A DNA stretch of 6,984 nt, from contig JBDRHL010000255.1 in assembly GCA_043816955.1 (NCBI GenBank), positions 1-6,984 of the forward strand. The letters run 5' to 3'. Every line of letters begins with the position of its first letter. Position 1 is the first letter of the stretch. The DNA comes from JBDRHL01 sp043816955 (GTDB taxonomy: Bacteria; Planctomycetota; Phycisphaerae; Sedimentisphaerales; CAYZTY01). The position numbers were made by a program, and so were the translations under genes. Under the pieces are notes generated by a model. The model saw only the letters and a list, made by a program, of their open reading frames with translations, was not told the DNA's origin and made no database searches. Below, piece after piece: positions 1 through 5,823 of this stretch.

Positions 1-83
1 AGAACTTCCAAATATTCCCGACAGGCCTCTTCCGATGAAAACCGCTTTTCCAATTCCATCAATGTTCGCGGGTAATCTTCCAT
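1..83 (-). CDS. IS1595-family transposase, N-terminal fragment (runs off left edge)
   Basis: The minus strand opens with ATG at 83-81 and stays open to the window edge, giving 27 residues that begin MEDYPRTLMELEKRF and continue SSEEACREYLEV. This matches the start of IS1595-family (DDE_Tnp_IS1595) transposases, where a 'PRTL.E.E.RF..EEACR.YL' helix precedes a CPxC zinc ribbon and the DDE catalytic core; both of those would lie outside the window. The family catalyses cut-and-paste style transposition. The reading frame differs from that of the NIF3-like gene ending at 95. The ORF is short because of the window edge, so whether the element is intact cannot be judged. Family assignment rests on recognised N-terminal sequence only. 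Confidence 0.78.
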   Translation of the reverse strand, partial: MEDYPRTLMELEKRFSSEEACREYLEV

Positions 84-132
84 GATCGCAAATACTACCG
101 ATTGTATGTACTGGAGTCAAGGAGATACCCCC
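1..132 (-). mobile_element. End of an IS1595-like insertion sequence (partial)
   Basis: The segment holds the first codons of an IS1595-type transposase plus about 50 bases upstream of it. The outer boundary is inferred, not proven: NIF3-like homology seems to fade around codon 138 of the neighbouring gene (near position 137), and the next minus-strand bases, AGGGGGTATCTCCTTGACTC (about 133-114), look like a terminal sequence rather than coding sequence. The other end and the expected 8-bp target duplication lie outside the window. Confidence 0.5.
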
Positions 133-550
133 TTTTATATATTTTTTCAAAAACACTTCCTTTACCGGCAGCTTTAACTTCCTCAATACCGATTTGCTTG
201 ATGAAACTTTTATAGAGGAAAACCTCATCAAGGCTAAAGTGTGCGCGACACAGACAAATGTCGTTTTTGCCCAACAGTGTTAACCGTTGTGTATTCGTTG
301 GCCACGAGAGGTATTGTCTTTCCTTTTCTTCACTGAATGCCGGATAAGGAAATGTAAGAGCTTCATGGCAGATGATGAAGTTGTGCTTCTTTTCCACAGC
401 TGATAGTATTGCCTCCGGGCTAGCCATCCAGCAAACTGTGATTCCTGAAATCGACCTTGTGATGTTACCAAAGCGAGGCCCTTCATCTTTGTAAAGAGGG
501 TGGCCGGCTAATTCTTCTATATAATCTAAAATAGTTTTCCCGGTAATCAT
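95..550 (-). pseudogene. NIF3-like dinuclear-metal protein, truncated by IS insertion
   Basis: This 151-residue frame resembles the N-terminal half of NIF3/YbgI-like proteins, which normally run to roughly 250-370 residues and bind two metal ions in a hexameric toroid; the true substrate of the family is unsettled. Visible signs are the opening TILDYIEEL helix, the FIICHEALTF strand (residues 58-67; the family has HHP or HEP here, carrying metal ligands) and CRAHFSLDE (101-109, equivalent to the H..LD metal-binding segment). The C-terminal half with the second ligand pair (H...E) is absent. The last dozen codons, ending SSTYNR, appear to come from the IS1595-like element that begins near 132. 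ATG at 550 is preceded by AAGGAA about 8 bases upstream. It follows the toroid gene on the same strand after 179 bases. The product, if made, should lack a complete metal site. The truncation is inferred from length and lost motifs. Confidence 0.62.
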
Positions 551-729
551 AACATCATTTCCTTATTCATGCGACACAAAAAATGCCTATAGTAGTATTG
601 CGGCATCTAAGACGCCAGAGACATATATATTTGGGTTCTGTAACCAAACCCAATTACCGCCAGTTTCAATCTTTTCACAATAAGTAACTCCGAAAACCCA
701 ACTCTTGGCTATCAGACATGTCGGCCTCT
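551..729. other. Intergenic spacer with a weak 7-bp hairpin
   Basis: This 179-base gap separates the toroid gene stop from the NIF3-like start. The only structure seen is TTGGGTT at 631-637 pairing with AACCCAA at 647-653 over a 9-base loop. On the minus strand the hairpin is followed by ATATATAT instead of a run of T, so it is a poor rho-independent terminator. No convincing promoter was found. Confidence 0.3.
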
Positions 730-1851
730 TCATACTATTTTTTCGAATGGCCTACAAGTTCGCTTTTTGTACCAACCGGATGGTTCATAGCCAAGTTCCT
801 CTTCCATATCTAACAACTCGAACACCACTCTTATTGCCTGAAGCGCAAGCTGTGTTGAGTGTATCTCTCCCTGATCATAGCCATGCTCGACCATCTTGAC
901 TCCCCAGTAGTAGTATTCGGAAGAAGTATCTGGTATACTGCAAAAAGAGCTGTTTTTTTTCAGGCGAGGTCGAATGTCTCTTTCTAATGAAATATAAGCC
1001 TCGTTTCTCACATCATCCTCTCTGTAGTTGGTAGAACTTTTACACATCAACAGGACTATTAGAGCATTATGTGCGGGACAGTTGCCTTGCAATTGGCCTG
1101 ACCGCAGCAAATCAATCGCTGTATCAATTACTCGCTCCGGATAACGAATTTCCAAATCCATTGTTGCAAATAGTCTTGCGTAAATTTTTAATATTCCACC
1201 AATAATATTCACTGCATCCTGCTTTTTGCCTCCAAATGCACCGGTTTCCGGATTTTGCTTGGCATAAAGATACTCAACGGCAGCCTTGATGGGACGGTCA
1301 AACTCTTCATATCCGGCATCTCGCCAGTTAAGCATTGCCAGAAGATAATGAGCACAATGTGCACCGGCTCCCCAAGAATACGTTTCCCATGGCTCGGCGT
1401 CAAACGCCTGATGCATCTTGTCAATATCCAAAAACGCTTTGACTTCCTGTTGCAGAGTCGGCTGATTATCGCGAGAACCAAACACGCCGGCACAACAACG
1501 ATTCATGTTCCTTTTCAGTGCCGTAACGCTACAGGCAAGATCATCATTGTCGGGCACACCTTTTTCAATCCCTTCTGGATCGCGGACTTCTCCGGTTTCA
1601 GGATCACGCCAAGATAGCGACAAATCAATCCATTCCTGCTTTTGCTGGGGAGTGAGTGATTCAGTCATCCTCAGTTTCTGATAAATGTCCGCCACGGTAT
1701 GGACGCTGATAATATCGTATGGAAGATAGACGCAGCCGTCCTTTGCAAAACGGAACCTTCCAAACGGGGCACCGGGCACCATCAGGCCGTTTACATATTC
1801 GATAACGTTAGTTTTCAGTTGCAAAACCCATTCTGGTATTTGTGTATTCAC
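730..1851 (-). CDS. Uncharacterised alpha-toroid (terpenoid-cyclase-like fold) protein
   Basis: I do not recognise a named family for this 373-residue protein. It looks all-helical and cytoplasmic, with no signal peptide or membrane segment. Two stretches carry the repeat-type turn seen in alpha6/alpha6 toroid proteins (terpenoid cyclase/prenyltransferase-like and some glycoside hydrolase folds): WRDPETGEVRDPEG (81-94) and YAKQNPETGAFGG (196-208). The second is followed by a helix beginning DAVNIIGGILKIY (212-224). A W-rich centre, WETYSWGAGAHCAHYLL (155-171), could line a cavity. The start is GTG at 1851-1849, supported by AAAGGAGA about 5 bases upstream. The gene follows the UroD-like gene on the same strand, but the IS1182-like element now sits between them and ends only 26 bases before the GTG. 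That leaves the ribosome site intact but probably separates it from the upstream promoter. A role in sugar or polymer metabolism is suggested only by the neighbours. Confidence 0.75.
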   Translation of the reverse strand: MNTQIPEWVLQLKTNVIEYVNGLMVPGAPFGRFRFAKDGCVYLPYDIISVHTVADIYQKLRMTESLTPQQKQEWIDLSLSWRDPETGEVRDPEGIEKGVPDNDDLACSVTALKRNMNRCCAGVFGSRDNQPTLQQEVKAFLDIDKMHQAFDAEPWETYSWGAGAHCAHYLLAMLNWRDAGYEEFDRPIKAAVEYLYAKQNPETGAFGGKKQDAVNIIGGILKIYARLFATMDLEIRYPERVIDTAIDLLRSGQLQGNCPAHNALIVLLMCKSSTNYREDDVRNEAYISLERDIRPRLKKNSSFCSIPDTSSEYYYWGVKMVEHGYDQGEIHSTQLALQAIRVVFELLDMEEELGYEPSGWYKKRTCRPFEKIV

Positions 1852-1877
1852 TACAATCTCCTTTTGTTTATTGTTCT

Positions 1878-1901
1878 AAGCCTTCTGTAAAACACATAAA
1901 T
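1878..1901 (+). repeat. Left terminal inverted repeat of the IS1182-like element
   Basis: The sequence starts AAGCCTTCTGTAAAACACAT and pairs with the complement of 3502-3525 at 19 of 24 positions. One base further out, T1877 extends the match to the orphan copy at 5674-5689. Confidence 0.7.
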
Positions 1902-1907
1902 CTATAT

Positions 1908-1934
1908 AAAACAATGATTTACGCTCATTGTTTT
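1908..1934. promoter_or_regulatory. Perfect 10-bp inverted repeat before the transposase promoter
   Basis: AAAACAATGA (1908-1917) and TCATTGTTTT (1925-1934) are exact complements around the 7-base loop TTTACGC. The A-rich left arm and T-rich right arm would act as a weak bidirectional terminator, insulating the transposase from read-through, and on the minus strand would end transcripts coming from the UroD-like gene. It ends one base before the -35 box, so it could also be an operator. Confidence 0.5.
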
Positions 1935-1935
1935 C

Positions 1936-1963
1936 TTGCAATCTCCTCCGCTTTGGTTATAAT
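1936..1963 (+). promoter_or_regulatory. Sigma70-type promoter of the transposase
   Basis: A -35 box TTGCAA (1936-1941) and a perfect -10 box TATAAT (1958-1963) are 16 bases apart. Transcription should start near 1970, giving a leader of about 45 bases before the ribosome site AAGGAG at 2001-2006 and the ATG at 2015. The match is better than anything seen upstream of the minus-strand genes. Confidence 0.62.
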
Positions 1964-2014
1964 GTAAGTTATTCAACCACAAATACTTACACCCAAAACA
2001 AAGGAGTTTTTATC

Positions 2015-2125
2015 ATGCAACATTTTCAAACATCTTTCTTTTATGACCTTCAGGAGCTGATCCGAAACGCTCCGCTGATGCGAAAATATTACTACTACAT
2101 CTTTAAATCTCTCAGCACTGCCTGA
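2015..2125 (+). pseudogene. Transposase N-terminal fragment, before the frameshift
   Basis: ATG at 2015 follows AAGGAG by 8 bases, the best translation start in the element. It encodes MQHFQTSFFYDLQELI and then RNAPLMRKYYYYIFKSLSTA before TGA at 2123-2125. This reads as the true N-terminus of the transposase that continues in another frame. The downstream frame is open from 2079 and encodes, just before its first ATG, SALPDRNYSIGRTGHSQHA (2112-2168), which is the expected continuation in this family ('LPDRNY..GRTGYS.HAMLRAL'). A net +1 shift somewhere between 2079 and 2122 would join the two parts into about 436 residues. Mutation is the simplest cause; programmed frameshifting is possible but unproven. 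Confidence 0.65.
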
Positions 2126-2168
2126 CAGAAACTACAGCATCGGTAGAACAGGTCACTCACAACACGCC

Positions 2169-3326
2169 ATGCTGCGAGCATTGATTATAAAACATCTCGA
2201 ACGCATCAAATCCATCCCGCAACTGCTCGAACACCTCGAATCATTTCCGGCACTGCTCGAAATGTGCGGCTTTAATTTGGGAGCCCTGCCGGACGAAACA
2301 CAGTTCTATCGTTTCATGAAAAACACCAAAAACTCCATACTCAAAGCCCTGCACAAAACTGCAAATGACCTGCTTATCGAAGAAGGTTTAATTTCGCTTG
2401 ATGAATTCATGCTTGACTCAAAACCCATACAGGCCGCCACGAAAGAAAACAACTTCAAGAACCCAAACAGAAACACGACCAATAAGTCAAAAAAACTAAA
2501 GCGTAATCCACGGGCTACATTAAGCTATTATTCCTGTCAGGTAATAAACGGCAAAAAGCAGAATATGATTTTCTTCTGGGGCTTTAGAACACACGCCGTA
2601 GTTACCAAAGAAGGAATATGCCTGGTCGAGAAAACACTGCCGAACAACATAACCGATCAGGATTCCGCATTTAGTCTTATCAAGGAGTTGAAACGCAGAT
2701 ATCGTTTTAAGAAAGGGGCTATCTTTCTTGCTGATAAAGCCTACGATGTCAGAGAGCTTTACACTTTCATCGTTGAGCAGATGAAATCAACTCCATACAT
2801 TCCGATCAATCCAAGAAACCAAAGGAATGACAAAACATTTGGTCCGCACGGCTGTCCGATATGCGATGGGGGTTTCGAGATGAAATCGGACGGCAGGTGG
2901 ACTGAAGGTAACAGAGAAAGACTCAAGTTTCACTGCCCAATAAAGGCAAGCAAAAAGTTTGCCAAAAAACATGGCAGTATTTGTCCTGCCAACCACCTAT
3001 CATCCAATACCGGCAAATGCTATGGTTGTACAAAATATCTCGATGTTACCGATGATGCTCGTTCAAGGGTTCCCAGAGACAGCAAACAGTTCAAATTAAC
3101 ATTCAAGGATAGGCAGATTATTGAACAGTATTTCTCTCGTCTTGGCGATAGAGAAGTCGAACAAACAACACATTATTCATTTACCGCCATTAGCAATCAG
3201 ATGACTATTGCGCATCTGACCACCAGCTTGGTTGCAGTAGCCGCTGCCCTACTCTTGAAACAGCCGGACAAGATGCGATGCTGGCGAACATTTGCCAATC
3301 CGCCTGATCTACGCAGAACCGGCTGA
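2169..3326 (+). CDS. IS1182-like DDE transposase, main (catalytic) part
   Basis: The 385-residue frame carries the transposase body. An N-terminal DNA-binding region of the DUF772 type (residues 1-70, with CGFNLGALPDETQFYRFM at 33-50) is followed by a DDE_Tnp_1 RNase-H-like core. Probable catalytic residues are D83 in FMLDSKPIQA, D189 in FLADKAYD and E319 in RQIIEQYFSRLGDREVE. An insertion between the second D and the E holds six cysteines (229, 232, 256, 272, 284, 287) that look like metal-binding knuckles, common in IS1182-type enzymes. The first ATG at 2169 has no ribosome site and the same frame codes for conserved transposase residues upstream of it back to about 2112, so it is not the native start; the native start is the ATG at 2015 in another frame. 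As it stands the gene is probably inactive. The family name is from recognised motifs, so a related DDE family is possible. Confidence 0.8.
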   Translation: MLRALIIKHLERIKSIPQLLEHLESFPALLEMCGFNLGALPDETQFYRFMKNTKNSILKALHKTANDLLIEEGLISLDEFMLDSKPIQAATKENNFKNPNRNTTNKSKKLKRNPRATLSYYSCQVINGKKQNMIFFWGFRTHAVVTKEGICLVEKTLPNNITDQDSAFSLIKELKRRYRFKKGAIFLADKAYDVRELYTFIVEQMKSTPYIPINPRNQRNDKTFGPHGCPICDGGFEMKSDGRWTEGNRERLKFHCPIKASKKFAKKHGSICPANHLSSNTGKCYGCTKYLDVTDDARSRVPRDSKQFKLTFKDRQIIEQYFSRLGDREVEQTTHYSFTAISNQMTIAHLTTSLVAVAAALLLKQPDKMRCWRTFANPPDLRRTG

Positions 3327-3556
3327 CCGACCTGGTTGGTGCTGAAAGATTAACTTTTAAAAGAGCAATGACAAAGCTATCAGAGATGCTCTGCCTAAAA
3401 ACAGGCTTGAAAGCCTTAAGTTGCATCAAAATCAGTCTTTTCGTTGTCAAATTCACCTTCTCTGTAGAAGGCCATCCCTAGTTCAACCTCATCAGTCGAA
3501 AATTTATTCATTTTGCAGAAGCCTTCAAAAAAAATTAACTAAACAAAATTCGCTAT
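3327..3556 (+). other. IS 3' non-coding region and flank, with small hairpins
   Basis: No gene is visible here. CCTTCT (3456-3461) pairs exactly with AGAAGG (3466-3471) over CTGT, and AGGCT/AGCCT (3403-3407, 3412-3416) forms a smaller hairpin. Neither is followed by a T-run, so neither is a clear terminator. The right IS end closes at about 3525, and the A/T-rich bases 3526-3556 belong to the flank of the UroD-like gene. Confidence 0.4.
3502..3525 (-). repeat. Right terminal inverted repeat of the IS1182-like element
   Basis: Read on the minus strand it starts AAGGCTTCTGCAAAATGAAT and matches the left end at 19 of 24 positions. It is followed outward by a run of eight A on the plus strand. 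Confidence 0.68.
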
Positions 3557-4555
3557 TCAAGTACACGCTTTGGCGCTCTGTCTGGCGGTATCTTTCCAAA
3601 TATCATATTGCTGGAATGCGTCAAAAGCGGTTTTGATTGTTTCATCACTTAGGTCTATATCCGGATCGTGATAGCAAACCCCTAGAAATCCGCTATCTGG
3701 GGTGCCCCAGTTTTCTATCAGAGCTTTGGCTTCCTGCTTTATTAGTTCCTTATTATTCGTAGGCAGGGTAGCCTGAATATCAATACATCCCTCAAAGCAT
3801 ATCCGGCCACGGTATCGTCGGCCGATTTCTTCTATGCCCAGAGCCCTGGGCTGTTCCAACTCAATCAAGTCCAGTCCGCAATCAATAAATTCTTCAATAA
3901 GGTCATTTATTTTACCGTCCGAGTGCATTCTAATAACCCATCCATAAGAATGTATGGCGTCAAACAGCTTTTTATAGACAGGCTTGAAGAATTCTCTAAA
4001 CATTGAAACACTCATAAACGGCTGGGCCTGAGTGCCCCAGTCTTCCGGCAATTGTATGCAGTGAATTCCATTAAATCTGGAGTAATTCTCTAATGCCTCC
4101 AGGCAATAGCTCAGTATGTTATCGACAAGCTCTTTGACTTTCTCAGGGTGGAGATAAAAGTCTTCCATGAGGTTGGAAAATCCTCTGATAAAACGAGCCC
4201 GTCGCAGAATTCCCTCGATACTTGCCGCGGTGAATTTATCTGCCGCACCTTCCAGACCCTCTTTTACAGGTTTGTATCTGTTTAAACCTTTCGGGGTAGG
4301 CCATTGGTAGTTTCTAAGATTCTCCCACCTTTGTAAAGGATGGCCCATCGGTTCGCCAATTATGTCGCTATTTACACCCCACTTCTTCCAGACACAACCC
4401 CACTCATCCACTTTTTCAATATCTGAGATTCTTGTCATGGGCGCAGCATACTTTACACACGCAAAATCGCCACGGCCGATTACCGGAAAATTATAAGGCA
4501 TTCGCGCGGGCTTTCTGAACTTTATTGCCTTTTCTGCAATATCGTGACTACTCAC
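3557..4555 (-). CDS. UroD/MtaA-family (uroporphyrinogen decarboxylase-like) protein
   Basis: This 332-residue protein has the TIM-barrel signature of the UroD superfamily, which includes heme-pathway decarboxylases and cobamide- or corrinoid-dependent methyltransferases (MtaA, CmuA). Visible motifs are LPEDWGTQAQPF (169-180, family 'DD.G.Q...'), a strand ending RMHSDGKIND (209-218, the 'H..G.....' segment), LDLIELEQPR (229-238, family 'P.Q' site) and CFEGCIDIQATL (253-264, family 'GG.D.Q..L'). The zinc-binding HxC of MtaA is HSD here (211-213), so it may not bind zinc the same way. The N-terminal Arg-rich active-site loop of true HemE is absent and there are no other heme genes nearby, so it is unlikely to be HemE. 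The GTG start at 4555 overlaps the TGA of the oxidoreductase as GTGA, pointing to translational coupling. A role in demethylating or transferring a one-carbon unit from a substrate of the partner enzyme is inference. Confidence 0.82.
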   Translation of the reverse strand: MSSHDIAEKAIKFRKPARMPYNFPVIGRGDFACVKYAAPMTRISDIEKVDEWGCVWKKWGVNSDIIGEPMGHPLQRWENLRNYQWPTPKGLNRYKPVKEGLEGAADKFTAASIEGILRRARFIRGFSNLMEDFYLHPEKVKELVDNILSYCLEALENYSRFNGIHCIQLPEDWGTQAQPFMSVSMFREFFKPVYKKLFDAIHSYGWVIRMHSDGKINDLIEEFIDCGLDLIELEQPRALGIEEIGRRYRGRICFEGCIDIQATLPTNNKELIKQEAKALIENWGTPDSGFLGVCYHDPDIDLSDETIKTAFDAFQQYDIWKDTARQSAKACT

Positions 4556-5529
4556 TTACATATGCCTTTCTGGTTAATTGCATTTGTATATATTTTCTCC
4601 CCCAACTCCATAGTCTTCAGTGCGTTTTCTAAGCAACCGGTGGGCTTAGAGCCGGTTCTGACGCAATCTATGAAATCGCGGCTTTGATCATAAAATCCCA
4701 GAACTCTGTGGGGTTTATCACTTCCAGCAGCTTCTTCGGCAGTAACGGTAATCCCATCAGGGTTGTCTTTGTCATAGTAAGTGCCGATATTTTCGATGTC
4801 CGTTGTAGCAACACAGGCATTGCCTTGTATTTCTATTTGGGAATATCTTCTTCCCGAGTTGTAGTTACCTAAGAAAGTGCTTGATACGCCGTTTTCAAAA
4901 AGAACCAACGCATTATAAAGCACGTTGTTGTCCTTGTATGAGTCGTACACTACACTTGCAACTTTTTCTGGTTCGCTGGAGGCCAGCCAGAGCATCACAT
5001 CAAGCAGATGATTGAGGCCCAAAGTGAGCATATCCGCAACCATTGGCGGAGTAGATGCCGCATTCTTACAGAACGTAACAGCAATTTGATCGATGCGCCC
5101 TTTCTTTTCGACCATTTCTCGCATCTTTTGGACTAGTGGTACAAACTTGCGTTGAAACCCAACCTGAGTAATACACCCTTTGTCTTTTGCTATTTCTAAT
5201 AAAACACGTGTCTGAAAAACAGTCAAACCCGGCGGCTTTTCGCAAAACACGTTGTAACCTTGAGAAAGACAGTATCTTGATACGGTAAACGTATGTTCCG
5301 GCGGCATAATTACGTATACCGCATCCGGCTTTTCCTTTTCAAGCATTTGTGCATAGTCATTATAAGCCTTTCGAAACCCAAAGTTTTCTATACCAACCTG
5401 CCTTTGCTCTTCGCTCAACTCAGCCAACCCAGCCAACTCTACATCTTCCATCTCTGCCAAAGCAGGATAGTGAAACTTGCTGGCGTGCCTTCCGCATCCG
5501 ATAGCGCAAAGTTTAGTTTTGTTTTTCAT
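4552..5529 (-). CDS. Gfo/Idh/MocA-family NAD(P)-dependent oxidoreductase
   Basis: This 325-residue protein fits the usual length of Gfo/Idh/MocA sugar and inositol dehydrogenases, which oxidise or reduce a hydroxyl or keto group of sugars and related compounds with NAD(P). The N-terminal Rossmann fold starts KLCAIGCGRHASKFHYP (6-22, a GxGxxx variant). Further family motifs are VYVIMPPEHT (71-80), FCEKPPG (95-101, the EKP motif with the catalytic-site lysine) and TQVGFQRKFVP (121-131). GLNHLLDVMLWL (171-182) supplies the usual D/N...H pair with His174. I chose ATG at 5529 because GGAG lies 9 bases upstream; an in-frame TTG at 5544 adds five residues but has no proper ribosome site. Its TGA overlaps the UroD-like GTG, so the two are co-translated. 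No secretion signal is seen, so it should be cytoplasmic. The substrate is not predictable from sequence. Confidence 0.9.
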   Translation of the reverse strand: MKNKTKLCAIGCGRHASKFHYPALAEMEDVELAGLAELSEEQRQVGIENFGFRKAYNDYAQMLEKEKPDAVYVIMPPEHTFTVSRYCLSQGYNVFCEKPPGLTVFQTRVLLEIAKDKGCITQVGFQRKFVPLVQKMREMVEKKGRIDQIAVTFCKNAASTPPMVADMLTLGLNHLLDVMLWLASSEPEKVASVVYDSYKDNNVLYNALVLFENGVSSTFLGNYNSGRRYSQIEIQGNACVATTDIENIGTYYDKDNPDGITVTAEEAAGSDKPHRVLGFYDQSRDFIDCVRTGSKPTGCLENALKTMELGEKIYTNAINQKGICK

Positions 5530-5673
5530 GGTATGTATCTCCAATGCTCTTAAAATTATTTTCTCTTGTTACTGCACTTTCCAAAAAATGACGTTTAACT
5601 TAGCTCTTTGAAAACCTGTATTGTAAATAAAAACGGCTCATCCTTCCGATGTGTTTATTGAACAAGTACATAT

Positions 5674-5689
5674 TAAGCCTTCTGCAAAA
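5674..5689 (+). repeat. Orphan copy of the IS1182-like left end
   Basis: TAAGCCTTCTGCAAAA matches 1877-1892 (TAAGCCTTCTGTAAAA) at 15 of 16 positions. No transposase and no partner repeat are found next to it. It lies about 145 bases upstream of the oxidoreductase start. It could be the scar of a lost IS copy, a solo end, or a shared regulatory box. Confidence 0.55.
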
Positions 5690-5710
5690 TTGAAGGTTAG
5701 GTATACTTTG

Positions 5711-5742
5711 GAAAGAAAAAATCGTTTTTTGATTTTTCTTTC
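5711..5742. terminator. A/T-rich hairpin, possible terminator
   Basis: GAAAGAAAAAATC (5711-5723) and GATTTTTCTTTC (5731-5742) form a near-perfect inverted repeat with one unpaired A, closing on the loop GTTTTTT. It lies about 80 bases past the stop of the minus-strand pseudopilin, where a terminator is expected, but its low GC content makes it a weak one. Confidence 0.35.
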
Positions 5743-5750
5743 TAAACAAG

Positions 5751-5815
5751 CAGGTTCACTGCAGGATTGAGATTTTTCACTTCGTTCAGAATGACAAGTC
5801 ACAGGTTCAATCCTG
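5751..5815. repeat. Palindromic intergenic repeat unit (REP-like)
   Basis: CAGGATTGA (5762-5770) and TCAATCCTG (5807-5815) are exact complements around a 36-base core containing TTCACTTCGTTCAGAATGAC. CAGGTTCA also occurs as a direct repeat at 5751-5758 and 5802-5809. The core resembles a dispersed intergenic repeat common in several environmental phyla; that recognition is from memory. It begins just past the pseudopilin stop, a typical place for such elements. Confidence 0.5.
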
Positions 5816-5823
5816 ACAAACTA

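Larger units (their letters stand above)
1878..3525 (+). mobile_element. IS1182-like insertion sequence with imperfect terminal inverted repeats
   Basis: The element is bounded by inverted repeats at 1878-1901 and 3502-3525 that match at 19 of 24 positions; both contain the core CTTCTG(T/C)AAAA. Inside are a 10-bp palindrome, a promoter, a frameshifted DDE transposase and about 175 non-coding bases after its stop. The element lies between two minus-strand genes and is transcribed against them. It is 27 bases from the toroid gene start and 32 bases from the UroD-like gene stop, so it landed in an intergenic gap and broke no ORF. I found no convincing target duplication at the flanks, so the exact outer ends may be off by a few bases. 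Confidence 0.72.
5530..5823. other. Intergenic region with three repeat structures
   Basis: No gene is visible in these 294 bases between the pseudopilin and the oxidoreductase. The region holds an orphan IS-end sequence (5674-5689), an A/T hairpin (5711-5742) and a palindromic repeat unit (5751-5815). The oxidoreductase promoter should lie here on the minus strand, but I saw no box pair good enough to place it. Confidence 0.6.

Noticed and set aside
631..653. Rho-independent terminator after the toroid gene
   Set aside because: The 7-bp stem with a 9-base loop has no T-run on the minus strand, so it is noted only as a weak hairpin.
1255..1617. 120-codon plus-strand frame inside the toroid gene
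   Set aside because: It is antisense to a well-supported gene, has no ribosome site and encodes nothing protein-like.
1865..1935. Outward-facing promoter from the IS left end toward the toroid gene
   Set aside because: TTTACA and TTGTTT can be read as -35 boxes, but no acceptable -10 box lies 15-18 bases away.
2123..2126. RF2-like programmed frameshift exactly at TGA-C
   Set aside because: Shifting at the stop would omit the LPD residues typical of the family, and no Shine-Dalgarno-like stimulator lies at the required short distance.
1862..3548. TTTTGTTTA (1862-1870) and its complement TAAACAAAA (3540-3548) as outer IS ends
   Set aside because: The distances to the inner repeats differ (7 and 14 bases) and the sequence is A/T-rich, so chance is likely; the better matched repeats at 1878 and 3525 were kept as the ends.
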